A stretch of DNA of 64,000 nucleotides from Triplophysa rosa (lineage: Eukaryota > Chordata > Actinopteri > Cypriniformes > Nemacheilidae): contig NC_079894.1 of the NCBI RefSeq assembly GCF_024868665.1, positions 5,605,426-5,669,425 of the forward strand. Reading direction: 5' to 3'. Made by a program: the position numbers and the translations under genes. The notes beneath the pieces are model-generated. The model had not been told where the DNA came from. It did not search any database and worked only from the letters and a program-made list of their open reading frames with translations. Shown here in pieces: positions 49,101 to 61,100 of the stretch; positions within the stretch are counted from its first letter, which is position 1; every line of letters starts with the position of its first letter.

Positions 49101-52100
49101 GGTAAAATGCGGGGATAACCTAATCCTATGTGTTTATTTTAAACTGGTAGGACAATCTGACAGGGTATTTTGCATTTTAAAATCATCCAACCTGTTTATT
49201 TTGTCGATGTGGTTTAGATTATATACATTTTTGCGCTGCGGTAGGAAAATCTGATAAGGTAGGCCAATTCGACGTAACACCAGTCTCCTTTCGTACCTGA
49301 GGACAATGGCCTTTCTCACTACAGCGCTTCTCCGCCCTCCTCCGCTGGCCTTCCTGCGTTGTCTTTGGTCGATATTAACCAACGTTTCATTTCGACAAAT
49401 AAAAATATCCTAAACTTAAAGCCTGAAAAAAAATCTGCGTGCACATATGGGAATGGTTAACGTGGTGCTGTAAATTGACTTGCGGCACCTAACCTAATGC
49501 GGTTGCTAATGTGACGTAGTCACCTCAGGGATCACGATCGAAGGGGAGGAAATTCCAAAGGCTGATGGCTTTTTATTTGCATGGTTTTATTTTTAACTTA
49601 ACTAATATTTTTGTGTTTTGTTACACTTATTGATTAAATACGGTATTCCAAATAATGAAAAAAATGATTTCTGGAAATCATCTTGCGACCCCCACCCTCG
49701 CGGCCTTGCGCCCCCCGGGGTCCCGACCCCTACTTTGGGAACCCCTGCTCTAAGCAACAGTTATGATTAGAGGATAAAGAAAAGAGGATGCTTATGGCAC
49801 GTTTCCAAGTCATCATTTGTCATTCTAAACAGCGCAAAATACCGCACCGTGGATGTTATACCGAGGTATTATAACACAGTGAGATTTTGATATTGTTACA
49901 TCCCCCTACTCATATTTGTTTGCAATGCGATCTGCAGCCCGCAGCACAGGGCTCGTTTCGTAAATACGTTAGCTCCTTCGGCAAAGAAGCGAAATTGTGA
50001 CGACATCTTAGTCCTCTGTCAGCCACCGTAGTGCTTCGAAAGGGAGGGGTGGAGTGAGCTGTTGGTTGCAGTTCACAACCTCATCGCTAGATGCCGCTAA
50101 ATTTCAAACAGTGGACCTTTAACTCTATAATATTCTACATATTCACTGTCCTTTACTCCTGCAATTTTGGCCACAACACCTTAGCCCTAATTCCATACAA
50201 GAAAAACACGCTGTCTCCATCCTGATAATGGTTTCCATGGTGCTTTTGCACATTCTCATAAGGACCAGATGGCACGGTGGATGTATAGACCACTTATCGA
50301 AAGACTGCTAACATGCAAACTCCTATAATGTTTAATAGATTATGTTATCTACTTACATTAAAATTGAATTTCCAGTATTTATCTAAAGAAGAATAAATTT
50401 GTCGTGGGCTTGGAGGGCAACACTTACACGCTGATGTCCTATACAACAAAACAGCGTGAAAGACATAAAAGATTCTCTGTTTTAGCCCAGCACGAAGGAG
50501 CACTGCCAGAACTGATAATCCGTCCCTGAGCGTTAAAGGGAGAATTCCCCAGTGAATAATGCTGCAGTTAGTGCTTCATTTACATGGGCACAGAATAAAT
50601 CCCCTGCACAGAGACGTGCAGTCATATTCTGCACTGCAGCAAAAGCCATCCAACTGTAAACCAGATTCACAGTTTATGCCTGATGTGGAGCTTAAAGTAT
50701 TGTACAAAAAGTACATATATAAGTACAAAACTAGACGTAAACCTGTTGAAGTGAGCTATTTTATGTGTGGGTTGGTGTGAAAACATAATAACGTCACGGT
50801 TGTATGCTTTTAGAAGTCAAACTTATCTCTAAATGTGTCAGTGGAATAGCTCTGTGAATGACACTTATATTTCCTAGTCATCTCTGTGTGAAGTACTAGA
50901 TATAAAGATCTCACTTTTCTCACCATTTGCAGTGTAATTTGCTTCATTGTTTGCCACTTTAGGCTGAAAGATCAGAAGGGCATAACTGCTGAATTTTTGT
51001 ATAAATGAATCATGTTTATTTTCAACAGGGTGTCATAATTCTGGGGGCTTTTTTGTACCTGCAACTCCAAAAAGGTATCCCACCATAGAGATCTATTGAT
51101 TGCTCTGTTCTGTATTTGCTGTCAGATAAAACATTTGCGAATCGTTCAGCATACAAATAGCATTCTGGACGTAATTTATGACTCATTTTGTTTGTTTTTT
51201 GTCAAGTTGGCACAGGTTTGGCATCTGTGTGCTTTGTTAGCTTTACGCTAGTTTGTTTTCACATACATCTCTCCCTCATTCGCACGGGGTGGCCTCTGCA
51301 CAGTAGTCATGGGAACAACGATAAATTGTTCTAGTGACCTATTTCATGGCGGAACCTGATCCGCAGCCATTGATTTGTGGCCAGATGGGAAATCAGGATT
51401 TGCGCTACTTTTTGTTGACTTGAAATTCCTGGTGCATGAGATCTATGGGATTGTATAGTCCGACATGTCTCTGCTGACCAGATTTTCATGTTTACAGATT
51501 TATGTTTTTCATTTAGTAGGGAGAAGATTCTCATACATTACATTGTTTCTTCCTCATAAATGCGCAGATGAAAATTTAAATATTCTATGAAAAGCAATCC
51601 CATATCCATTTGACGGGTATTATTGCTTCTGGTGTGTGCATTTTAATTTAATTCCTTCCAAGTATGCTATCTATTTAAAACGTACAGCATTTTGTCACAT
51701 CCATAATGCATGCATATTTCCCTAATCTTACATAAAAAAAGTTGTGTATAGACTGATATTTTCTGATGTCTGGACTTTTATCAGAAGGGGTGAAGTAAAA
51801 TATAATATATTGGTAATGAATGCATTCTGTGAGAATTAAATTAATATAAATAACCAGATTGCTTAATAAGATATACAGTAATTAACGTTAAAATATAAAG
51901 AATGTGAAATTAGTGATTTCACAATAACATAATTAATACGTTTTCTTAATATTTTGATTATTTGCTGTATGTACCATATTTTGAATACAGTCACAACAGA
52001 ACAGGTTTTTGTCATGCCTACTTCAATACTTAAGTCCACAAGTATGTACATGTAATAGGCACAATATAAGCCTTACATAGGGTCATCCTGAAGTTTATTT

Positions 52101-55100
52101 AGTGATAATGATCGACTGTACATTGTATAACTGTCCACATGTGTGCTCACCTTGGATGTATGTGTGTGACTAGTGCTTGTGCAATATATATTAACAAGAT
52201 GCGCCACTGCCATTACAATGAATGGAGAGGAATGCAACGCTCAATATGGCTGCTCTAGTGAAGAAGCCCCGCCTTCCAGCGGAACGATCCAATCGTCAAT
52301 TGATAAAGACTGACCCCCAGATTCTCTAGTCTGGGGCGGAGCTTATGTGAGGCACTTGCCGGCCTGTGCGCATGCGCAGTAGCTGATGTGACCTCGAAAA
52401 AGGTGATTTTTAACGCAATTTAAGCTTAAACCGAAGTTATAGTATAGTCCATATCAGGTTTAATCATTGATCGGAAATATGCTATTTATTTGTTATTTTT
52501 GCCAGCGATTTGAGAAATATCTGCCTTCCACCATTCAAAGGGATAGGACTGTTGACTTGCTATGACGTAAATAACTGCCCAGAGGAGTTGCAAACATGGC
52601 CGCCGAGAGGTATGACTTCCGTAAACGGACTTTGGCTTGTGTCATTATCCGTCAGAAGCTCTGTAGCGGATGCTGATAACTGAACAGTGGCTGCTTAGTG
52701 TTAGTCAGCAGAATAATTGTCCTGCTGGTTTTTGCTGAGGTTTTGTGCTGTGTGTTTGTCATTCGAGAAATGTCCAAGCTGATTTCAGCTGGAAAAGCAC
52801 ATGCAGCAGCTCTGGCGGAGAGTCTGTCCTTATGCTGAGTTCACCAGACGTACTCCTAGGAACGCTTCAGGGCTGACCGGCACCTCTTCCTTTACTTCCT
52901 GGCACAGATCCAATGCTTAAAATATACTGTGTTTGACAACAGCGTTGTTGAAGGTTATTTTTGTTTTTGCTTAAATTTGTGAGTGTAGGTATTTGTGGAT
53001 TAACTGTCGAAGTGAAATTTGACACACAACTGTACAAAGTACCAGAGTATTTTTGTAGGCCAACCTGGAAGTTAGCGTCGCACTGATTCCCTCGAACGAA
53101 AGCCCGTATACGTTTTTCCCATAGACTTTTGGAAGATCCCAAAAATAAGATCTGTGATTAACAAAGGTTTATGATGTTTACACGTTTTGTCTATCAAGAT
53201 AATCTTTACAAATGAACACAACATACTTTGGAAGCCTAAATACAATCGCCAGAATTTAAAAGCTAACATGATGCTCTAGACAGACACTCGATTTCAACGT
53301 CACTTTTTCAAACTTTATTAAAAACGTGTTCCCTGGTAAGTAATTACTATGTGAATGAATCTCCATCCACGTTTTTAGAAATTTGTGCACATGTTGCATT
53401 ACTTGTAAGAATAATATGCGCGATGACGTCTAATGTCCTCGCCAAAGGAAGTAGTCGCTTTTAGCAACTTTTTAACAACCGTCATTTTTAAGTCACAATA
53501 AAGCTTTAAAAAATCATGAGCGGGTTATAACTCTTGTGTTTTATGTAGGGATGTCAATTTAGACAAATTCCCATAATCGATTTTCATTTACATTAATGAT
53601 CAATTAATCGATTGCTCGTTAACATTAATACTGAAATATTCCTCTGCAGTGGCATATAGGCATGACAGCGTCTGCGTCTGATTTGTTATTATAAGTGTGT
53701 TATTTTCTTTCTAAATGTGCATAGGACACAGCGCATGGACACTATCGGCAGTATTACAGAGAATCTGTAGAATTCGAAAAAGGGCATTTTAACTCACAAA
53801 TGTCCATAACGTGTTACAACCTTTAGCGGTCCTGAAGTTGAGACTTGTGTCTCACACTGAGGCATAATTTGCTGGTGGGACGAGTGGGACATGTCGCCAC
53901 CACTTTTTGCCAAGTCAATTGTGTCCCGAGCACTTATTTGAATAAAACTAAGCTTCTGGAACAAACATGCTGTGAACGCGCCACTTGCGCATCCATTGTC
54001 CAAGCACAAAAAATGTGTAACCCAATAAAGAAGTGTAATTTTTAATTATTCCCACCGAGTTATTGTATAAATATTTTTGTTATTAAAGTATTGTTTTCCA
54101 TTGAAATAAATAACATCATTATTTTTAGTGCATGAGCAGAAGCTAAAATAACAGTTAAATGATGTGCTAAACCATTTCGAATAAAATAACTTATAAGCTG
54201 TCCACATGCGATCAATGCAAACCTAAAAACCCTGATTGTACTGTACACTTTAGGAATGCCGGTGAGGATTTAATAAACTTGTGACAACATACGTTACCGA
54301 TACCACACATTATAAAAGAAAATATATTTGCATTTTGCATCTATAGCGCTTATTTTGATCTGCAGCTTTAGATCTTTTTTCTTTGACTAAAACAAATGCA
54401 TAAAATGTTTCTTCATTATTATTCTTAACGAAAAACTCAACAATCATAAAATAGCCTAGTATCATTACAAACGCATTTATGGTAAACTTTTACTAACAAA
54501 GGCTGGATAGATGTATCCAAAGGAAAAACAACATTTTCTTTTGATACCAATAGTTATTCATTCATTATTTACTTTTAATTAAGTAACAACAAAAAATAGT
54601 ACACTGACAAACTTGCTTATATAAAACAGAATGTATATTAACAAAACGAATAAGACTGATAACAATGTACCTGTTTTGTAACGTAAATAAATTCAAAGAT
54701 CTTCGGATTATCCCCTTACTTCAACACAGTTTGTGGTTTATTATTATTTTAAATGAAAATGCAACAATAAAACAAGGACAACGCTACTTATATTAAACGA
54801 AGAAATAAAACTTTTATTAATAAGAGTTCTCCTCCGCCTTGACCTGTCAATCATCGCGCCTCAACGGCTGACAGACGTGCGCCTCGCAAACTCTTGCGTC
54901 CATTGTTCAAATGAACTTTCTTTTTATTTCTATAAAAGAAAAATGCAAAACTAAGGTGTGTCGGTAGCCAAGTAATGTAATAAGTGGATAGCCATTGCGT
55001 TTTTCCATGAGTCTGCTGTATGTGTTATGCGCATAAGCCGCACACACGTGCATGACTTTGAACATGATCACCATTAAGTTATTTCGAGTAAACTGTTATC

Positions 55101-58100
55101 GACAATTAATCGATCGTCGATTAATCATGAACATCCCCAGTTTTATATCATAAAACGTAACAATATTCAGAGGTTTTGTTAACCACAGACCGTTTCAGGC
55201 GATTAACCAAAAACCTATAAAAAAAACCCATCGACTTTGGGGTGATGGAACTGGGAGTCCTCCGTGTTTTGCACACAAAAACATGTCATCTCTGCGGTAC
55301 TCCTTTGTAAATATGTTTTTTTTTGGTGAGTGAAGTATAGTTGCTAGTATACCGATTCTTAGCTGAACCTGACTTATTCATATCTTTGGGTCTTTTGTGA
55401 TGTTCCTTTCCCAGAATCGCAAATGGGCTCTATGCATGCGTGACTTCCGCGTTTCACGGTCAGAAGTGGCGTTCTACCGTATTTGAATGGTATAACGAAA
55501 TGTTAACTTATGAAAGTATCATTTCAAATACGGTAGAACAGCACTTCTATATACCACTTAGGGGTGTAACAATACATCGATATGGATCGATGTATCGATT
55601 CATTTTCTAACGATACGATGTATCGATGCCACACGTAAAATATCGATATGAGGTACCTTTATTTTGACACTCTCTTGTGCAAGGTCTCGCTTTCCCGGAG
55701 CAGGGATCACCTTTTAGCATCTAACTTACTACTCTGCGAAGGGAGAAGCCAAAGCCACTAGATGTTAAGCCTACAAAAAGCATAACAGCCCTGGCTTCAG
55801 CGGAACGCAGGAAAGGAGTCCAGATATAGTTTTCCATCTCTCTAAGAGTATCTTTGGAGAAGCATGTTTGATATGAAACAGACGATATGTACACGAGAAC
55901 GGCTTTATTGGGCAATATGCTGTATTAAAATATGTTTAGAAACGGGTCTGAAGTTACAACACACAAAACTACGTGATGACATCATGAATATGTTAATTAG
56001 CCTATGACGCCATTCAGCCCCACTGTTCTATAAAATCCTAGCAGAAACACTATAGTTTATTGTTCTAAATGTCCCATTTGGACAGAGTGTGTGCAGTTTT
56101 CAAAGAGTTTAATTAAACGATCATCTTACATATTTTGGTTTCATTCGTGAGTTATTAAAAATGTAACTGCATGTGTAAGCTAGGCAAGTAATATCAAAAT
56201 TTCAATTAGATTAATCGAATCACAACAATTTCCGAGGTATCAGCAAATATCGAATCGCTGGCGGAGAATATAGATACGGCATCGTATCGTGATGACCTGT
56301 CCGATTTACACCCCAATTACTGCTGTGTGCCGCAATGTACAGCATCTTCAAAATTTAACTATTCTCATTTTCCATTTCTCTCTGCTTTAAGTCTCCCCAA
56401 CCGGAAACTACCTAGGGTTCTGACCGTGAAACGCGGAAGTCACGTATGCATAGAGCCCATTATGTGGTTTAGAGGGGAAATGTAAATTGATATCCCGTAT
56501 CTGAATGAAATGCCGACACATCACTCACTATTGTCTGTCTGACAAATTCATTGAGTTTTCTGGATTTTTTGAAGTATTTAACAGAGCGTTTCTTTAACAT
56601 CCCTCAGGAATATCCGCCTGGTTCTTTGCCTGTTTTTTTATGTGGTTTATTCATCAGATGCGGACAGAACATAGTGAGGGTTCTGAAATCCTTACAACCA
56701 AAGGCATACCTAACATCCAGATTCTGTTTTGAATGGTCTGCCGCCATGGATACGCACCAAACAGACCATAATTTTCACTGTGACCTGTTATTTTCTTATC
56801 TGGAGCCACAGATTCAATCAGTGCCAGTTGTGAAGTGGTGCTTTCCAGGCCTGTGGGTGTTCCTTAAAGTGTTGACTTCATGTAATGTTTCCCCTTGCGT
56901 CTTTCAAATTTTCTTGTTCGTTTGCACCTTATTGTTCCATAATTATTATAATAAAAACAGACTGAAGTTGGATCACCCTTGGCCTGACACATTGGCTTCT
57001 GACACATAAACTCCTTGAAACTTTGGCCTAAGCCCTGTTCCTTGTAACCTTCCCTCAAGTGCGCTGGCTTTGGCTTGGCAAAGACTTTATAGGAGTGAGG
57101 GGTTCGTGTTTTTGTGGCTGATAGCTGGTGCAGGTCTCTCCTGACCTAAATGCGCACATGGCAGTATGTTGAGGTCTTTTTGGCGGGCTGTGGAGAATGT
57201 TCTCTTTCCTTGCTTGGCAGGCATATGTTGGTCTTGATTCTCAATTGGCTGCCTTGATAAAGTCCACTATTGATCTGGTTGTTCTAAGTGTGAATCTTAT
57301 GGACTGCGGTTTGATGGGAAGTAAAAAGTGTGTTTTGCAGCACTGTGATTTTACAGGTTTATTTTCCTCCTTTAATTTGGTGTCTAATACAGACCTGAAA
57401 GAGAATTTTCATTAGTAAAGTAAAGGAATGTTTTGTTGTATGTACTTTTTGCAACAAAGGGATGGTTTACTCAAAATGTAGATTATGTCATCATGTATTC
57501 GCGTGGACCCTGTATGATTGAGATATATATCACAGGGCTCTAGAGTGCGACCAATTTGGTCGCACATGCAACCTTATTTCTCAATGGTGCGAATAAAAAA
57601 AATCTTGCCGTTCGAGGGAGAAAAAAGTCTCCGCAACTCTGAAAGTCTCCCTGTGATTCAACAACAGACACACATTAGGCCCATATCGTGGTCTAAACCA
57701 ATCAGAGATAGTGAAGGGCGGACCCCCCTCTGATTGGCCGTGGTCCAGATTTTCCTGTACGTGTGTGTACCAGAGGTCGCGTTAACCGAAATTTCTCTTT
57801 TTTTTTTTGCCAGTGACGGAAAAATCTGAAGGCCGTCCATCCGTCCGTCATTACAATGAGGGCAATTTGTAACTCACCGTTTCCCTTCATTAGAGCGTGA
57901 TATGCTCGCGAAGGGACGTGCGTGTTTTCACCCGTCATTGTTACTGAATAGTAGGGATGTAACGATTCACTCAGCTCACGATGCGATGCGATTCACGATT
58001 CTGATCTCACGGTGCGATTTATTCACGATTTACTCACGATTTATTTTTACAAAATGAGTTGAAACAAATTAGAAATGAACAACTTTCCTTGCATTATTTC

Positions 58101-61100
58101 TTAAATGCTTCACGTTTCTTTGTATAATAAAATTATGTTTTATTTCAAATAACAAAACTAAACTGCAATTTTATAGCAAATTAATAATAGAAAAAGTCTC
58201 TTTAATATAAACAAACTAATACTGTCTGTGCTTTTCTTGGATTTCTTTTGCATTTAATAAATATCAGCAATGCCACGTTTAGGTTTGCAGTGAACATGGC
58301 GGCCCCTGCTGTTCAAAAAAAGGAATGCCACCTAACCCTCGATGTGACATCTCCACACCTTATAATAAACCGATATTCTCAACCGGCTCACGGTGAATCT
58401 TACATCCCTACTGAATAGACATATGTGAGCATTGGGAAAACCCGTCGGATGTCGCGCTGGGACCTATCAAGTAAACACACATAACATGAAGAATGAAGGA
58501 GTATCAATGCACATTTCCCGCCAGTCCTGTGTAAACTACGGCATTAGACATGTGCCGATATTCGGTAATGCGATTAACCTCGGTGATGGATTCGCGCGAT
58601 GTTGTTATCGCGGGCACTTTCAAATACCGCGAAAATATATCGATTTTTGGGGGGGAACGTGTATTTGTTTATTTTTCATCAACCGGATAAAAGTACACCG
58701 CGTGTATGCTGCGTAGGATTGCGCACTCTAATCTAAACAATCCCATTCCCCATGTGGAGATGCCTACGTGCGCGCGCGTGTGTGCGTGTGCGCTGCTGAG
58801 CAAAAGACGCGTGCGCACTCTGATGTAAACAGTACCACACGGAGAGGAAGCATTGCGGAAGGAGGAACGCTGCCGACGATTTATCCCCCTTCTAAAAGGG
58901 TGAAGTCTGAGGTTTGGAAATATTTTGGGTTAAAAGTAAGCCGAGTAATGAAATTTGACAATGTGGCAGAATAATTATTTTAATTATACGTTGATGGAAC
59001 GCAATAAAGTCATACACTGTCACAAAGTGCGAGTATATTTGCTGTTTATAAATGTTTAGCTTGCTATAATAGTTAACACACTGGCTTGGCTTGTTATTCA
59101 AACAATAATAATAATAATAATATGAATTGTAGTACTAGCGTTGTACAGACATAAGTATATTTAAAAGCAGTTAACAAAAGTTGTTCTTTTGCAGTTTGCA
59201 CTTTATTCTGTTTGAATAAACTCACTTTATACATCATTACTGTGTGTTGTTTTATTTATATTTATTTGTATTTAAATGTTTGAGATTCTCTTTATTATTT
59301 AAAATAAAGTTGTTATCAAAGAGAAAACACTGAATTTGGTTTATATTTCAACCTGCATTTCTCATAGAATTGAATACTGCGATAATACTGCTTACCGCCA
59401 CGAAACCTTAATCAATTAATCGCAGCATGGAAATTTGATACCGGCACATGCCTATACGGCATGCAAAGTTTTTTCATACAATGTTTTCGTGAGATGACAG
59501 AGTTCCCCGTCTGCAGCACCGGGAGTTATCTGATCGCAAAACATACAAGGGATGATCAAAAGTCCAGACACTATGCACATGATAAACAATGTAAAACTTG
59601 CTTCACTGCTTATTAGTTGTTGTCCGTAATGTTTGCTAGTTTCCTCGTGTAGTGATAACAACAGAGCTCTCGTTCTTTAAGTGTGCCCGCACCATTTTCC
59701 TTACTTTCGTTTTATTCAAACGGTTTTGTACAGTATTTTTATAGACTTCAACACTAGGAAATGTTTTTTTTATCAAATTGTTATTAGAGTAAGTCTTTTA
59801 CCACTGTAAAGTGACTTTTACTTGTGATACTGGACTGTTGTGCTTTTATTTTTATCACTTAACTTTATACCCGTTTTCCTCCAAATTCCGTTCCTGAAAA
59901 TCCTAGCGCTTCAGCTGACCTCAGCCATAACTTTTGTTACATACACAAGGTATGAGCAAAATAAAAACTGATTTGGAAAGGGCTTGAATATGGTATCAAA
60001 AACTGTAATATATAAATTTGCACCATGTGTTAGGTTTTCCCAGATCGAATCACATATGAACATAAACATTAAATATATAGATGAATATAAACAACAACGG
60101 CTTTATTGGGCATTCAGTTCCGAGACGCAAGTACAACGTGATGACGTCACGAACATACTAATTACCACCTAAAGCCACCTTGCACCATAGTGACGGGTAA
60201 TAATAGATTATGACGGATTTTTACGAGCCTGTCAGTCAAAATGACGGACAATAAAAAAGTCTAGCGCAACCTCTGGTGTGTACGTGTGAAAATGCGTGTG
60301 CTGCAGTCAGACAGAGCGAGGTGAGGAGCCTATAGGCCCGTCAGTTAAACAGAGTGGATGTAGAGCGGATGATGAGAGAAGATGAAAAGAACGATTGACA
60401 ACTTTTTCGTGAATAATGTGAGAAGGCCTGATCCGTCCGAAAATCATAAGCAATGCTCTGACACGGAGCCATCAACCTCCCAGGTTATGTCAAGCCCTGG
60501 TCCATTTATCTTGAGATGTTTTAAGTTTAAATTTCAGTTCAGTGAAGCGCTTTAAGCACCAACACTTTTTCAGTAAGTTACCTTTCTTGTAGAATTGTGC
60601 TTCAAATAAAGAACTTTATGTTGACCAGATTGTTAGTTAATCATTTACAAGTCAATTTTGCCTATATGGACAGCGATTTAAAAAAAAAAGTGAACTGGTA
60701 AAACTGCGGTGTTAAATGCAATGCGGTCGAAAATTTGGGTGCACCTAACTTTTGTGCTGGTGCACCTAAGAAAAAAAGTTAGGCGCACCAGTGCAACCAG
60801 TGCAAAAGTTAGTCTAGAGCCCTGTATCAGGGTGATTCTCACGAAATCTTGGTTTCAAGATGTCAAACATGAAAACACTTGCATCAACAAATTTCCTTTT
60901 GATTCATTTAAAACAAGGTATGACATGTTTAAAAGCATTCATTTCAAAACTTTTACTGACAGTTTAACAAAATTTTGATTTTTTTAAAATAAAAAAAAGC
61001 CTTTAAAATTCTCATTACCGTAACTATTTAACCAACAACTGTCTATGCCATAGCATGTTTTGCTATAAAAGAAGCCATGACGCCTAAGCAAGTTTTTATT

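Larger units (their letters stand above)
46752..49125. mobile_element. possible Harbinger-like element with GGCTTTTCACACT end
   Basis: GGGCTTTTCACACTTGAAAT opens a region of alternating GTTAACCC and GGGTTAT motifs on the left (46750-46935). Similar motifs return at 49010-49120 (GGGGTTAACCCTGCAAAAG, ATAACCCCGGGTAAAAT). The right terminus is too eroded to fix. Host of the hAT at 47275-48628. Confidence 0.4.
46675..50122. mobile_element. TTAA-flanked MITE split by nested insertions
   Basis: The left end TTAAAGGTCCAGTGTGTAG (TTAA 46675-46678) and right end AAACAGTGGACCTTTAA (TTAA 50119-50122) are inverted. The right sub-terminus AACCTCATCGCTAGATGCC matches the usual body of this fish repeat. Intact copies are a few hundred bp, so most of the 3.4 kb between is later insertions: a GGCTTTTCACACT-type element (from about 46752), the hAT at 47275-48628 and a hAT-like right end near 49740. 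Confidence 0.65.
57771..60275. mobile_element. hAT element with perfect 8-bp duplication, inserted in another hAT
   Basis: Ends CAGAGGTCGCG and CGCAACCTCTG are inverted with one mismatch. GTGTGTAC is repeated exactly at 57763-57770 and 60276-60283. GACGGA/TGACGG strings recur near both ends. It carries two further insertions (57952-58410 and 58545-59454). Confidence 0.88.
57533..60824. mobile_element. hAT element split by nested hAT insertions
   Basis: CAGGGCTCTAGAGTGCGACC and TTAGTCTAGAGCCCTG form inverted ends. Both sub-termini carry GGTCGCAC / GTGCAACC-type strings. Without the inner insertion (57771-60275 plus one duplication) it would be about 780 bp. Its right half keeps a short frame resembling a hAT transposase start (60382-60555). 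The flanks share only TATCA, so its own target duplication is damaged. Confidence 0.75.

Noticed and set aside
56551..57009. 152-codon open frame in asap1 intron 2
   Set aside because: Longest unexplained frame in the intron, but no recognisable motif, no splice context and no upstream promoter; probably chance.
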